A DNA stretch of 35,282 nucleotides from Secundilactobacillus silagincola. GTDB taxonomy: Bacteria; Bacillota; Bacilli; Lactobacillales; Lactobacillaceae. The notes beneath the pieces are model-generated. The model was not told the origin of the DNA, searched no databases, and saw nothing but the letters and a program-made list of their open reading frames with translations. The translations under genes and the position numbers were made by a program. This document shows, in pieces, positions 9,023-16,204 of the stretch. The stretch lies in NCBI RefSeq assembly GCF_002583405.1, contig NZ_BCMJ01000015.1, forward strand, positions 1 to 35,282. The letters are read 5' to 3'. Numbering within the stretch: position 1 is the stretch's first letter; each line of letters opens with the position of its first letter.

Positions 9023-9182
9023 CCTCCAGCCGTGTAAGCAAATAATTCCGTATGTTCATATTCAGAACATACGGAATTATTTACTTACAGGTATTCAGAA
9101 AAATGTCGCACTTTTTAATATTTAATGTAAAAAGAGAACGAGTCCATATATTGGCTCACTCTCCAATCACTGGAGGACAATC
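9023..9182 (+). promoter_or_regulatory. Structured mreB-mreC gap, possible mreC leader
   Basis: The 232-bp gap after mreB holds a strong hairpin (9034-9088), a possible small stem near 9140-9157 and the mreC ribosome site CTGGAGG (9170-9176). That site can pair in two ways: locally, CTCCA (9161-9165) with TGGAG (9171-9175), or distally, CCTCCAG (9023-9029) with CTGGAGG. The distal pairing would be brought close by the big hairpin between them. This suggests translational control of mreCD-minCD, but it is inference from pairing alone. No strong promoter is evident in the gap. Confidence 0.35.
9034..9088. repeat. Long inverted repeat between mreB and mreC
   Basis: Arms 9034-9057 and 9065-9088 are 24 bp, with a perfect 18-bp inner part (AAATAATTCCGTATGTTC) and one mismatch further out. 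The loop is 7 bases. No T run follows on either strand, so it is not an ordinary intrinsic terminator. It could be an RNA-processing or stabilising hairpin, a transcription roadblock or a tiny mobile repeat. Confidence 0.85.
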
Positions 9183-10046
9183 ATGCATAAATTCTTTTCA
9201 AACCGACGATTGGTGATTGTGATTATTTGTCTAATTGTCAGTTTTGGGTTAATGAGTGTTTCTGTTGCCATTCGTAACAAGCGTTCGACACCACCTATGG
9301 TTCAACAGTTTGGTAACGATGTCGTGGGTTTAGTAAACCGAGTCGTTGCCTGGCCTGTTAGTGGCCTAAAGGGATCGGTCACGGGTTTTTCTGATCTGAT
9401 GAATACTTATCAGGAAAATCAACGGCTAAAGAGTCAGGTCCAAGAACTGGCACAGACTAAAGTTCATGATCAAGCGATTAGTCAAGAAAACAAAAAGTTA
9501 AAGCAAGAACTTAAGTTAAACCACTCCTTAACAGATTACACACCAGTTAATGCAAACGTCATTGCGCGGACACCATCTGCATGGCAGAATCAAGTGATTA
9601 TTGACAAGGGTAGTGCGGCTGGAATCAAGAAAAACATGCCAGTGCTGTCAGGTTCTGGTATTGTTGGTCGAATCTCTGAGGTTAACCGGACGAATAGTAA
9701 AGTCGAACTGCTATCGAACAGCAGCGAATCTGCTAACCGGTTTGCAGTGACGATTACGAATAAGAATGGTCAAAGTGTTCATGGCATTATTTCAGGCTAT
9801 AATCGTGATAAGAACCTTATTGAGATGGGTAATGTGACGTCCAAGACCAAGATTGAAAAGGGCGACAAAGTTTCAACTAGTGGTCTTGGCGGTGTGATGC
9901 CGTCTGGCTTGTTTGTGGGTACTGTTGCAAGTACCGGAACGGATAATTACGGTTTGGCAGCTAAAATTTCGATTAAACCAGCCACTGACCTTTCTGAATT
10001 AAATGTTGTCACTGTAGCTGTTCGACAAGCACAAACAACCAATTAA
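9183..10046 (+). CDS. mreC: Rod-shape-determining protein MreC
   Basis: Bitopic membrane protein linking MreB filaments to the wall-synthesis enzymes outside the membrane. The 287-residue protein has one N-terminal membrane segment (about 9-27), a coiled coil (about 68-105, rich in Q, E and K) and the extracellular MreC beta domain with ARTPSAWQNQVIIDKGS and GSGIVGRISEV. The ribosome site TGGAGGA is strong but lies in a possible hairpin. mreD follows after 10 bp, and minC and minD after that, so the four form one operon. Confidence 0.95.
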   Translation: MHKFFSNRRLVIVIICLIVSFGLMSVSVAIRNKRSTPPMVQQFGNDVVGLVNRVVAWPVSGLKGSVTGFSDLMNTYQENQRLKSQVQELAQTKVHDQAISQENKKLKQELKLNHSLTDYTPVNANVIARTPSAWQNQVIIDKGSAAGIKKNMPVLSGSGIVGRISEVNRTNSKVELLSNSSESANRFAVTITNKNGQSVHGIISGYNRDKNLIEMGNVTSKTKIEKGDKVSTSGLGGVMPSGLFVGTVASTGTDNYGLAAKISIKPATDLSELNVVTVAVRQAQTTN

Positions 10047-10056
10047 GGAGGCAATT

Positions 10057-10581
10057 ATGGTACGAGTAACTAAATTACGTTACGGCTTTCCGATTGGGTT
10101 GTTCCTGTTTTTCTACTTAGACGGGATTTTAGGGGCAGCATTTCCACGGCAATTATTTAGTGAACCATATGCGATGAGCAGCTATTTGGTTGTACTGTGG
10201 TTGGTATTTGCTGTTTTCTTTGAAGATCAAATTCAGATTCCGCTGGGTATTTGGGCGGCCATTGCCGGTGGCCTATTTGATGTTTATTACACGGGTGTTT
10301 GGGGCATCTTTATATTTGTATTTCCAATTGTGGTTGCCTTGACGAGAGCGTGTTATAAAGCTTTTCCAATTAACTTTTTAAGTGGTTTACTGGTTTATTT
10401 TATCGACATCACCGTGGTTTGCAGTCTCAGTTATTTTGGTAATTTAGTGGTTCATATGACTTCTGCATCGTTCACGGATATGATGGTTGATTCGTTAGCA
10501 CCAACGTTAGCTTATAATTTGGCTGCTTACGTCATACTATATTTTCCAGTTCAATGGTTATTCAATCGTTTGAGGAATTAA
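10057..10581 (+). CDS. mreD: Rod-shape-determining protein MreD
   Basis: Small integral membrane partner of MreC in the elongation machinery. It is 174 residues and almost entirely hydrophobic, with about five membrane segments. One runs near residues 10-26, another after FEDQIQIPLGIW, and the last ends in YFPVQWLFNRL. The sequence is poorly conserved in general. Identification rests on length, topology and its place directly after mreC with a strong AAGGAGG site. Confidence 0.92.
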   Translation: MVRVTKLRYGFPIGLFLFFYLDGILGAAFPRQLFSEPYAMSSYLVVLWLVFAVFFEDQIQIPLGIWAAIAGGLFDVYYTGVWGIFIFVFPIVVALTRACYKAFPINFLSGLLVYFIDITVVCSLSYFGNLVVHMTSASFTDMMVDSLAPTLAYNLAAYVILYFPVQWLFNRLRN

Positions 10582-10596
10582 AAAGGGGTCGGGAGT

Positions 10597-11259
10597 ATGC
10601 AAGCTGTAGTGTTACGTGGCAATCAGGATGGTTATCAACTTGTGTTGGATCAGGCTGCTAGTTTTAAAGAAATCAAGGAGACGCTTAGGGAACTTCTTGA
10701 TAATTTAGCTGCCGATTCCAATGCCACCAATCAAATTAGTTTTGACGTACTCAGCAATCAAAGATTATTGACTGCTGAGCAGAACCAACAGTTAGAACAA
10801 ATTTTTAGTGAGTTTGATCATTTTCAGATTCATAAGGTGATTCCTGACGTCATCACCATTGAAGATGCCATTCATTTAAAAGAGCAGGATAACGTTCATC
10901 TGGCAACTCAGACCATTCGTAATGGGCAGACGCTGGAGATGAAGGGCGATGTTTTGTATCTGGGATTAATCAATGAAGGTGGCCGATTGCTAACTACGGG
11001 TAATATCTACGTCATGGGAACGGTTTTAGGCATTTTGCAAGCCGGCTATCCCAGTGGTGAAGACAAAGTGGTGATTGGTGATTTGCAACACGCACAGCAG
11101 ATTCGCATTGGTGAACAAATCAGCATTGTGGAGACTGATCAGCCTTCAAAGGGCAGTCAGACTGTTGCATACGTCAACGATCTACACGTATTGGAATACG
11201 GCCAGTTAAGCGATTTAAAAACGATTAATCCAAAGATTTATCACCGAATGGGAGGCTAA
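10597..11259 (+). CDS. minC: Septum site-determining protein MinC
   Basis: Inhibitor of FtsZ ring assembly away from midcell; it acts with MinD. The 220-residue protein has an N-terminal alpha/beta domain (about 1-95) and a C-terminal beta-helix domain (about 105-215) with the glycine-rich repeat LRNGQ-type turns, here TIRNGQTLEMKGDVLYLG and GNIYVMGTVLGILQAGYP. It begins 15 bp after mreD, and minD starts 5 bp after its stop. Confidence 0.94.
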   Translation: MQAVVLRGNQDGYQLVLDQAASFKEIKETLRELLDNLAADSNATNQISFDVLSNQRLLTAEQNQQLEQIFSEFDHFQIHKVIPDVITIEDAIHLKEQDNVHLATQTIRNGQTLEMKGDVLYLGLINEGGRLLTTGNIYVMGTVLGILQAGYPSGEDKVVIGDLQHAQQIRIGEQISIVETDQPSKGSQTVAYVNDLHVLEYGQLSDLKTINPKIYHRMGG

Positions 11260-11264
11260 CGAAG

Positions 11265-12068
11265 ATGGGAAAATCAATTGTAATCACCTCTGGTAAAGGA
11301 GGTGTCGGCAAAACAACTTCCAGTGCCAATATTGGTACCGCCCTTGCGTTAATGGGTAAGCGAGTTTGCTTAGTGGATTTAGATATTGGCCTTAGAAACT
11401 TGGACGTTGTACTTGGTTTAGATAATCGCATTATTTTTGATATCGTCGACGTTGTGGAAGGGCGTGCAAAGTTAGCACAGGCCTTAATTAAAGACAAGCG
11501 TTTTGATGATTTGTTATATCTACTGCCAGCTGCACAGAACACGGATAAAACCGCGCTTACAGAAGATCAGGCCAAGGCGATTGTGGATGAATTGAAGAAA
11601 GAATTTGATTATGTCCTAATTGATTGTCCTGCCGGAATTGAACAGGGCTTTCTTAACGCAATTGCTGGCGCGGATGCCGCAATCATTGTCACGACGCCAG
11701 AGATTTCCGCAGTGCGTGATGCTGATCGCGTGGTTGGTCTATTAGAGAAGAACCCGTTGAAGGAAGAATCACACTTGATTATTAACCGGATTCGTGGGCA
11801 TATGATGGCCGATGGCGAAGCAATGGATGTTGATGAAATTACGCATCACCTGGGCGTTCCGCTACTGGGAATCGTGCTGGATGATGATGAAGTGATTGCT
11901 ACCTCTAACCGGGGTGAGCCCATTGTTCTCGAATCTGAGAATCCGGCCGGTCGCGGTTACCGTGACATCGCTCGCCGTTTGGAGGGTGAGACGGTACCAT
12001 TGATGAAAATTCAACAACCGAAAACGAGTTTTTGGTCAAAAATTAGTCACTGGTTTTCTCGTGGCTAA
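11265..12068 (+). CDS. minD: Septum site-determining ATPase MinD
   Basis: Membrane-cycling ParA/MinD ATPase that recruits MinC. The 267-residue protein has the deviant Walker A GKGGVGKTT at residues 10-18 with the signature lysine K11. The Walker B-like VLIDCPAGIE and the membrane-targeting amphipathic helix at the extreme C terminus (FWSKISHWFSRG) are both present. Ribosome site GGGAGG overlaps the end of minC. No minE is present, as in most Firmicutes that use DivIVA-type positioning. Confidence 0.97.
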   Translation: MGKSIVITSGKGGVGKTTSSANIGTALALMGKRVCLVDLDIGLRNLDVVLGLDNRIIFDIVDVVEGRAKLAQALIKDKRFDDLLYLLPAAQNTDKTALTEDQAKAIVDELKKEFDYVLIDCPAGIEQGFLNAIAGADAAIIVTTPEISAVRDADRVVGLLEKNPLKEESHLIINRIRGHMMADGEAMDVDEITHHLGVPLLGIVLDDDEVIATSNRGEPIVLESENPAGRGYRDIARRLEGETVPLMKIQQPKTSFWSKISHWFSRG

Positions 12069-12110
12069 CAGTTCAAAGTAGACTTCGCGGTGCAATTTAC
12101 GCAATGAGAG

Positions 12111-12138
12111 TTGACAAGGAATATATTTAAGATATAAT
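12111..12138 (+). promoter_or_regulatory. Promoter of the histidine T-box transcript
   Basis: Consensus TTGACA (12111-12116) and TATAAT (12133-12138), spacer 16 bp. The T-box stem I begins about 15 bases after the expected start. Confidence 0.85.
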
Positions 12139-12149
12139 GAGAACTAATC

Positions 12150-12409
12150 TAATAAAACAAGCGTTGATCAGACTAGTAGTTAAGTTTAGTTAATCAGAGA
12201 ACCCGCGCAGGTGAGAACCGGGTAACTAAGCTTGGTGAATCACATCTGGGAGTTGACTCTCTGAACGAAGTAGGGGAGCTCCGGTAAGCTCGTTATCGCT
12301 GAAGTTTATTATATAAACTTACTGAGGTTGGCTGTGTGAGCAGTCAGCGAATCAGAGGTGGAACCGCGAAATTATCGTCCTCTTAGCTTAATTGCTAAGA
12401 GGACTTTTT
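12150..12409 (+). promoter_or_regulatory. T-box leader, histidine (specifier CAC), first decision module
   Basis: Complete T-box. Stem I closes with TCAGA/TCTGG. An inner 10-bp stem is AAGTTTAGTT (12183-12192) with AACTAAGCTT (12224-12233), allowing one G-U pair. The specifier loop holds CAC (12241-12243, histidine) followed by a purine, at the same position relative to the stem base as GUA in the valS leader of this window. T-box AGGTGGAACCGCG is at 12356-12368. Terminator 1 has 11-bp arms (12377-12387, 12394-12404) followed by five T. Reading TCA or ATC as the specifier fits the geometry less well. Confidence 0.85.
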
Positions 12410-12419
12410 AATTTCATTA

Positions 12420-12522
12420 ATAAACTTTGTGAGGATTACTGTGTAAACAGTAATCAAATTAGAGGTGGAACCGCGATATTGTCGCCCTCTTGGACTATTA
12501 ATTAGTTCAAGAGGGCTTTTTT
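12420..12522 (+). promoter_or_regulatory. Second, partial T-box module (antiterminator plus terminator only)
   Basis: Directly after terminator 1 the leader repeats the 3' half of the T-box. AAACTT-GAGG is followed by a hairpin GATTACTG/CAGTAATC (about 12434-12455), then AGGTGGAACCGCG (12463-12475) and a second terminator with 12-bp arms (12484-12495, 12505-12516) and six T. There is no second stem I or specifier. The segment matches the first module in order and in much of its sequence, so it is a tandem duplication of the decision element. Both terminators must be overcome to express the transporter. Confidence 0.9.
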
Positions 12523-12543
12523 AATTAAGAAGGGGGAGTCATT

Positions 12544-13185
12544 ATGCATTATGTATCTGAAATATTGCCATCACTACTGAGTGGTGCTTGGATGACCATC
12601 AAAATTTTCTTCTGGACATTAATTGCTTCAATTCCATTAGGGATTCTAGCTAGTTTAGGGTTAACGTCAAGGATTGCACCACTTCGTTGGATCTTGAAAT
12701 TTTACGTTTGGCTAATGCGAGGCACGCCACTGTTACTGCAATTAATTTTCGTTTTTTATGGGCTGCCGATCATTGGGGTCATCTTCCAACGTTATGACGC
12801 TGCGTTGTTCGCTTTCATTTTGAATTACACTGCCTACTTCGCTGAAATCTTCCGTGGTGGTTTTCAAGCCATTGATCAAGGCCAGTATGAAAGTGCGCGG
12901 GTGCTGCGTTTGACCCGTGGACAAACACTTCGCAAAATCGTCATTCCACAAGTGATCAAGATTGTTGTTCCTTCAATTGGGAATGAAACGATTAATTTGA
13001 TCAAGGATTCATCACTGGTTTACGTTATTGGATTGGGCGATCTGCTCCGTGCCGGCAACGTTGCGACTGCTAGAGACGTCACGTTATTACCATTAGTCTT
13101 AGTCGGTGTGATTTACCTACTGATGACTGCTGTTGCCACCTTTGTTCTACGTAAAGTTGAACAGCACTACCGGGCATGGCGATAA
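12544..13185 (+). CDS. Amino-acid ABC transporter permease (probable histidine)
   Basis: Membrane component of a polar amino-acid uptake transporter (HisM/GlnP family). The 213-residue protein has about five membrane segments. The cytoplasmic EAA loop is QYESARVLRLTRGQTLRKIVIPQ, which docks the ATPase; its central part is ESARVLRL. Strong GGGGGAG ribosome site. It is the first gene of a three-gene operon whose leader is a T-box with a histidine specifier. That points to histidine as substrate, matching the hisXYZ-type transporters predicted from T-box regulons in Lactobacillales. The substrate is an inference from the leader, not from the protein. Confidence 0.88.
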   Translation: MHYVSEILPSLLSGAWMTIKIFFWTLIASIPLGILASLGLTSRIAPLRWILKFYVWLMRGTPLLLQLIFVFYGLPIIGVIFQRYDAALFAFILNYTAYFAEIFRGGFQAIDQGQYESARVLRLTRGQTLRKIVIPQVIKIVVPSIGNETINLIKDSSLVYVIGLGDLLRAGNVATARDVTLLPLVLVGVIYLLMTAVATFVLRKVEQHYRAWR

Positions 13186-13205
13186 GCTAGAGAGGGGAAA
13201 CGGAT

Positions 13206-13844
13206 ATGCTAGAACTTAAAAATATTAAAAAACAATTCGGCGGCCGCACCATTTTAGATAATTTCAACATGCAGGTGCCAGATGATCAGATTACCGCTAT
13301 CGTAGGACCTTCAGGAGCTGGTAAAACCACCCTGTTACGTTGTATTAGTGGGTTGGAAAAGACCAATTCAGGATCATTTATTTTGGACGGAAAGACGTTT
13401 GATCCAGCCAATAACCGCGATAATGACAACGTTATCGGTGTTGTTTTCCAAGACTTTCAGCTCTTTCCTAATTTAACGGTTTTAGATAACATTACCTTAG
13501 CACCGCAATTAGTGTTAAAACAGTCGAAAACGGAAGCTGAGAAGCGGGCACAAGAGCTGATTGATCAACTTAACTTGACCGGCAAGGAAAGCTTATATCC
13601 TTACCAGTTATCCGGTGGTCAAAAGCAACGAGTTGCTATTGTGAGGGCGTTAGCGATGAATCCTAAGATTCTTTGCTATGATGAACCTACCAGCGCGTTG
13701 GATCCTGATTTACGGCAAACGGTTGAAAATATTATTCTTGGTTTGAAAAAGGATAACATGACGCAAATCGTTGTTACTCATGATATGCAATTTGCCGAAA
13801 ACATTGCTGATCAAATTGTTCGTGTTGAACCAATTAAAGCTTAG
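13206..13844 (+). CDS. Amino-acid ABC transporter ATP-binding protein (probable histidine)
   Basis: Cytoplasmic ATPase of the importer. The 212-residue protein carries Walker A GPSGAGKTT (residues 34-42), Q loop VVFQDFQLFP, ABC signature LSGGQKQRVAIVRAL, Walker B ILCYDEPTSALDP and the H-loop VVTHD. It is shorter than the usual 240 residues of GlnQ/HisP proteins because it ends soon after the H loop, but every catalytic motif is present. It lies 20 bp after the permease gene and 16 bp before the binding-protein gene. Confidence 0.93.
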   Translation: MLELKNIKKQFGGRTILDNFNMQVPDDQITAIVGPSGAGKTTLLRCISGLEKTNSGSFILDGKTFDPANNRDNDNVIGVVFQDFQLFPNLTVLDNITLAPQLVLKQSKTEAEKRAQELIDQLNLTGKESLYPYQLSGGQKQRVAIVRALAMNPKILCYDEPTSALDPDLRQTVENIILGLKKDNMTQIVVTHDMQFAENIADQIVRVEPIKA

Positions 13845-13860
13845 TGGGGGGGAATAAAGC

Positions 13861-14718
13861 ATGAAAAAAAGCATGAAGAAAATTTGGCTTTGTCTGATCA
13901 TGCTGGTCTGCACCGTCTCACTACTGTCTGGTTGCAGCGGGGTCAGTGTTGGTAAGCGAGCCAACCACGTGGATAACTGGGACCGGATACAAAAACGTGG
14001 TTTCGTAACGGTTGGTTTGGATGATACTTTCGTGCCCATGGGCTTCCGGCAAAAGAGTGGCAAGCTGGTTGGTTATGATGTTGACTTAGCTCGGGCTGTG
14101 TTCAAACTTTATGGTATCAAGGTCAGTTTCCAGTCAATCGACTGGTCGATGAATGCCACTGAATTGAATAACGGGACCATTGATCTTATTTGGAACGGCT
14201 ATTCTAAGACACCTCAACGTGAAAAGAAAGTCGCCTTCAGTGATACGTACCTGCAAAATGATCAAACCTTAGTTTCCCTGAGAAAGAATCACATCAATTC
14301 CTTTGCAGATATGCAGGGTAAGACATTGGGTGCTCAAGCTGGTTCATCGGGTGCTCAGGATATCAGTCAATACCCTAAGATGCTGAAGAACCGGATTAAG
14401 GGTAACTCCCCCGTCCTATATGACTCATTTACAAACGCATTCATTGATTTGAACGCTAATCGAATTCAAGGAATGATCATTGATTCTACGTACGCGGGCT
14501 ACTACATTAATCACGAAAGTAATCCGAAAGACTATAAAATCACCAACGGTTCATTTCCTAAAGAGCAGTTCGGTGTTGGGATGCGTAAAACGGATACAAC
14601 TATGCGTAACAAGATCAATCGTGGGCTGAAAATCTTAGCTAAAAACGGTACGTTAGCTAAAATCAACCATAAGTGGTTTGGTAATAGTGCTGATTCACCA
14701 TTGTTAAATAATAAATAA
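13861..14718 (+). CDS. Amino-acid ABC transporter substrate-binding lipoprotein (probable histidine)
   Basis: Extracellular solute receptor of the importer, family 3 periplasmic-type binding protein. The 285-residue protein has a lipoprotein signal with lipobox LLSGC, lipidated cysteine C25. The mature domain shows the family segments GFVTVGLDDTFVPMGFR, LVGYDVDLARAVF and DLIWNGYSKTPQREKKVAFS. It is the last gene of the T-box operon and ends at a bidirectional terminator shared with the convergent aspartate kinase. Confidence 0.92.
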   Translation: MKKSMKKIWLCLIMLVCTVSLLSGCSGVSVGKRANHVDNWDRIQKRGFVTVGLDDTFVPMGFRQKSGKLVGYDVDLARAVFKLYGIKVSFQSIDWSMNATELNNGTIDLIWNGYSKTPQREKKVAFSDTYLQNDQTLVSLRKNHINSFADMQGKTLGAQAGSSGAQDISQYPKMLKNRIKGNSPVLYDSFTNAFIDLNANRIQGMIIDSTYAGYYINHESNPKDYKITNGSFPKEQFGVGMRKTDTTMRNKINRGLKILAKNGTLAKINHKWFGNSADSPLLNNK

Positions 14719-14727
14719 ACGCAAACT

Positions 14728-14767
14728 AAAAATCGTCCGGTACTTTACGAAGTACTGGGCGATTTTT
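14728..14767. terminator. Bidirectional terminator between transporter and aspartate kinase
   Basis: The 18-bp arms 14728-14745 and 14750-14767 with a TACG loop begin with AAAAA and end with TTTTT, so a U tract is produced on both strands. It separates convergent genes. Confidence 0.92.
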
Positions 14768-14772
14768 GCTGT

Positions 14773-16128
14773 TTATAAATCTGGGAAGAAAGTGTCGTAC
14801 AAGGCCTTGATGGCAACGTTGGCTTCGTCTTGTTTAATGCCAAACATCATTGAGATTTCAGAAGCACCCTGGTTCACCATGATTAACTTAACGTTTTGAC
14901 GTGCCAAGGCATCGGTTGCTTTTGACATGATTCCAGTCCGGTTTGCCATCCCTTCGCCAACCACCATCAGTAAAGCATAGTTGTGAGAAATATGAATCTC
15001 GTCTGGCCGTAAAGCGATGACCAGTTCACGAATTAAAGTGTCTTCCAGTTCAGGCGTTAGCTGATCTTGTCGCATGATGACCGTTAAATCATCGATCCCT
15101 GAAGGCATATGTTCATACGAAAGATCGTATTCTGCCAGCAGTTTGAGTATTTTTTGTGAAAAGCGCTTTTTATCTAACATATACTTTCGGATATAAATAC
15201 CGCAAAAATTTGGTGAGCTGGCAATTCCTGATACTGGATAAGCTGGATTGACCCGCTTGTGAGAGGTAATTGACGTGCCACGTTCACTGGGATGGTTGGT
15301 GTTTTTGACAACCACTTGAATATCTCCTTGAATGGCTGGAATCAATGCCTCATCGTGAAAAACTGAAAACCCAGCGTAGGAAAGTTCCCGCATTTCTCGG
15401 AACGTCATATTGTGAATGGCAATTGGATGGTGGACAACCTGTGGATTAGCGGCGTAAATGGCATCGACGTCAGTGAAATTCTCGTAACGTTTTGCGTGAA
15501 CACCGCGAGCAATGATGGCGCCAGTAATGTCAGAACCGCCACGGGAAAAGGTGCAAATCTGACCCTGATCGTTGTACCCAAAAAAGCCGGGAATAACACG
15601 GACTAGCTTGCTATCTGACCATTCGCTGATGCGTTCATAGCTACTGGGGATAATTTCAGCGTCATCTGGCGAATCGGTAACGACTAAACCGGCATCTTTG
15701 GGGTCCAGAAACTTGGCATTAATTCCGGAAGCTTTCAGTACTTGAGCAATCAGCATGGCGTTCATTTTTTCACCATGAGCTTTAAAGGCTGCCATTAGGT
15801 AACCATCATCTTGATATTCTTGATGGGGTAAGTTCAAGATAGTTGTTTTGATCTGGTCGAACGCTGCTTGGGGAATGTTGAAGGCGGTGGCAATTTCTTC
15901 ATAACGCGCGATTATTTGCCCAGTAATAGTGTCACTAGGTTCACCTTTTAAAGTAGCGTTGGCGTATTGAATCAGGAGATCAGTCACTTTGATATCACCA
16001 GCAAAACGCTTACCTGGTGCTGAGACGATCACGAAACGACGCTGATTATCGGCTTTAATAATGTGAACGACTTTGCTGACTTGAGTGGAGTTAGCTAAGG
16101 AACTTCCTCCGAACTTCACGACTTTCAT
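14773..16128 (-). CDS. lysC: Aspartate kinase
   Basis: First enzyme of the aspartate pathway (lysine/diaminopimelate, threonine, methionine): phosphorylates aspartate. The 451-residue protein starts with the kinase motif KVVKFGGSSLA, has TFSRGGSDITGAI and ENFTDVDAIYAANP in the amino-acid kinase domain, and two C-terminal ACT-type regulatory units from about residue 305. The length and the insert before the ACT part fit the monofunctional aspartokinases of lactobacilli; which isoenzyme it is cannot be told here. It is the only core gene on the minus strand. A tnpB element ends about 80-100 bp upstream of it, so its promoter region is short. Ribosome site is CAGGA. Confidence 0.92.
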   Translation of the reverse strand: MKVVKFGGSSLANSTQVSKVVHIIKADNQRRFVIVSAPGKRFAGDIKVTDLLIQYANATLKGEPSDTITGQIIARYEEIATAFNIPQAAFDQIKTTILNLPHQEYQDDGYLMAAFKAHGEKMNAMLIAQVLKASGINAKFLDPKDAGLVVTDSPDDAEIIPSSYERISEWSDSKLVRVIPGFFGYNDQGQICTFSRGGSDITGAIIARGVHAKRYENFTDVDAIYAANPQVVHHPIAIHNMTFREMRELSYAGFSVFHDEALIPAIQGDIQVVVKNTNHPSERGTSITSHKRVNPAYPVSGIASSPNFCGIYIRKYMLDKKRFSQKILKLLAEYDLSYEHMPSGIDDLTVIMRQDQLTPELEDTLIRELVIALRPDEIHISHNYALLMVVGEGMANRTGIMSKATDALARQNVKLIMVNQGASEISMMFGIKQDEANVAIKALYDTFFPDL

Positions 16129-16204
16129 TATAATTCCTGCTACTGATAACTTATAAAAAAGTTATAGATTATTCTTGCTTCTCCCTATCCTGCCTCGCAT
16201 GAAA

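Noticed and set aside
13206-13844. Possible truncation of the ABC ATPase (212 residues)
   Set aside because: All nucleotide-binding and catalytic motifs through the H loop are present, so it is short but complete.
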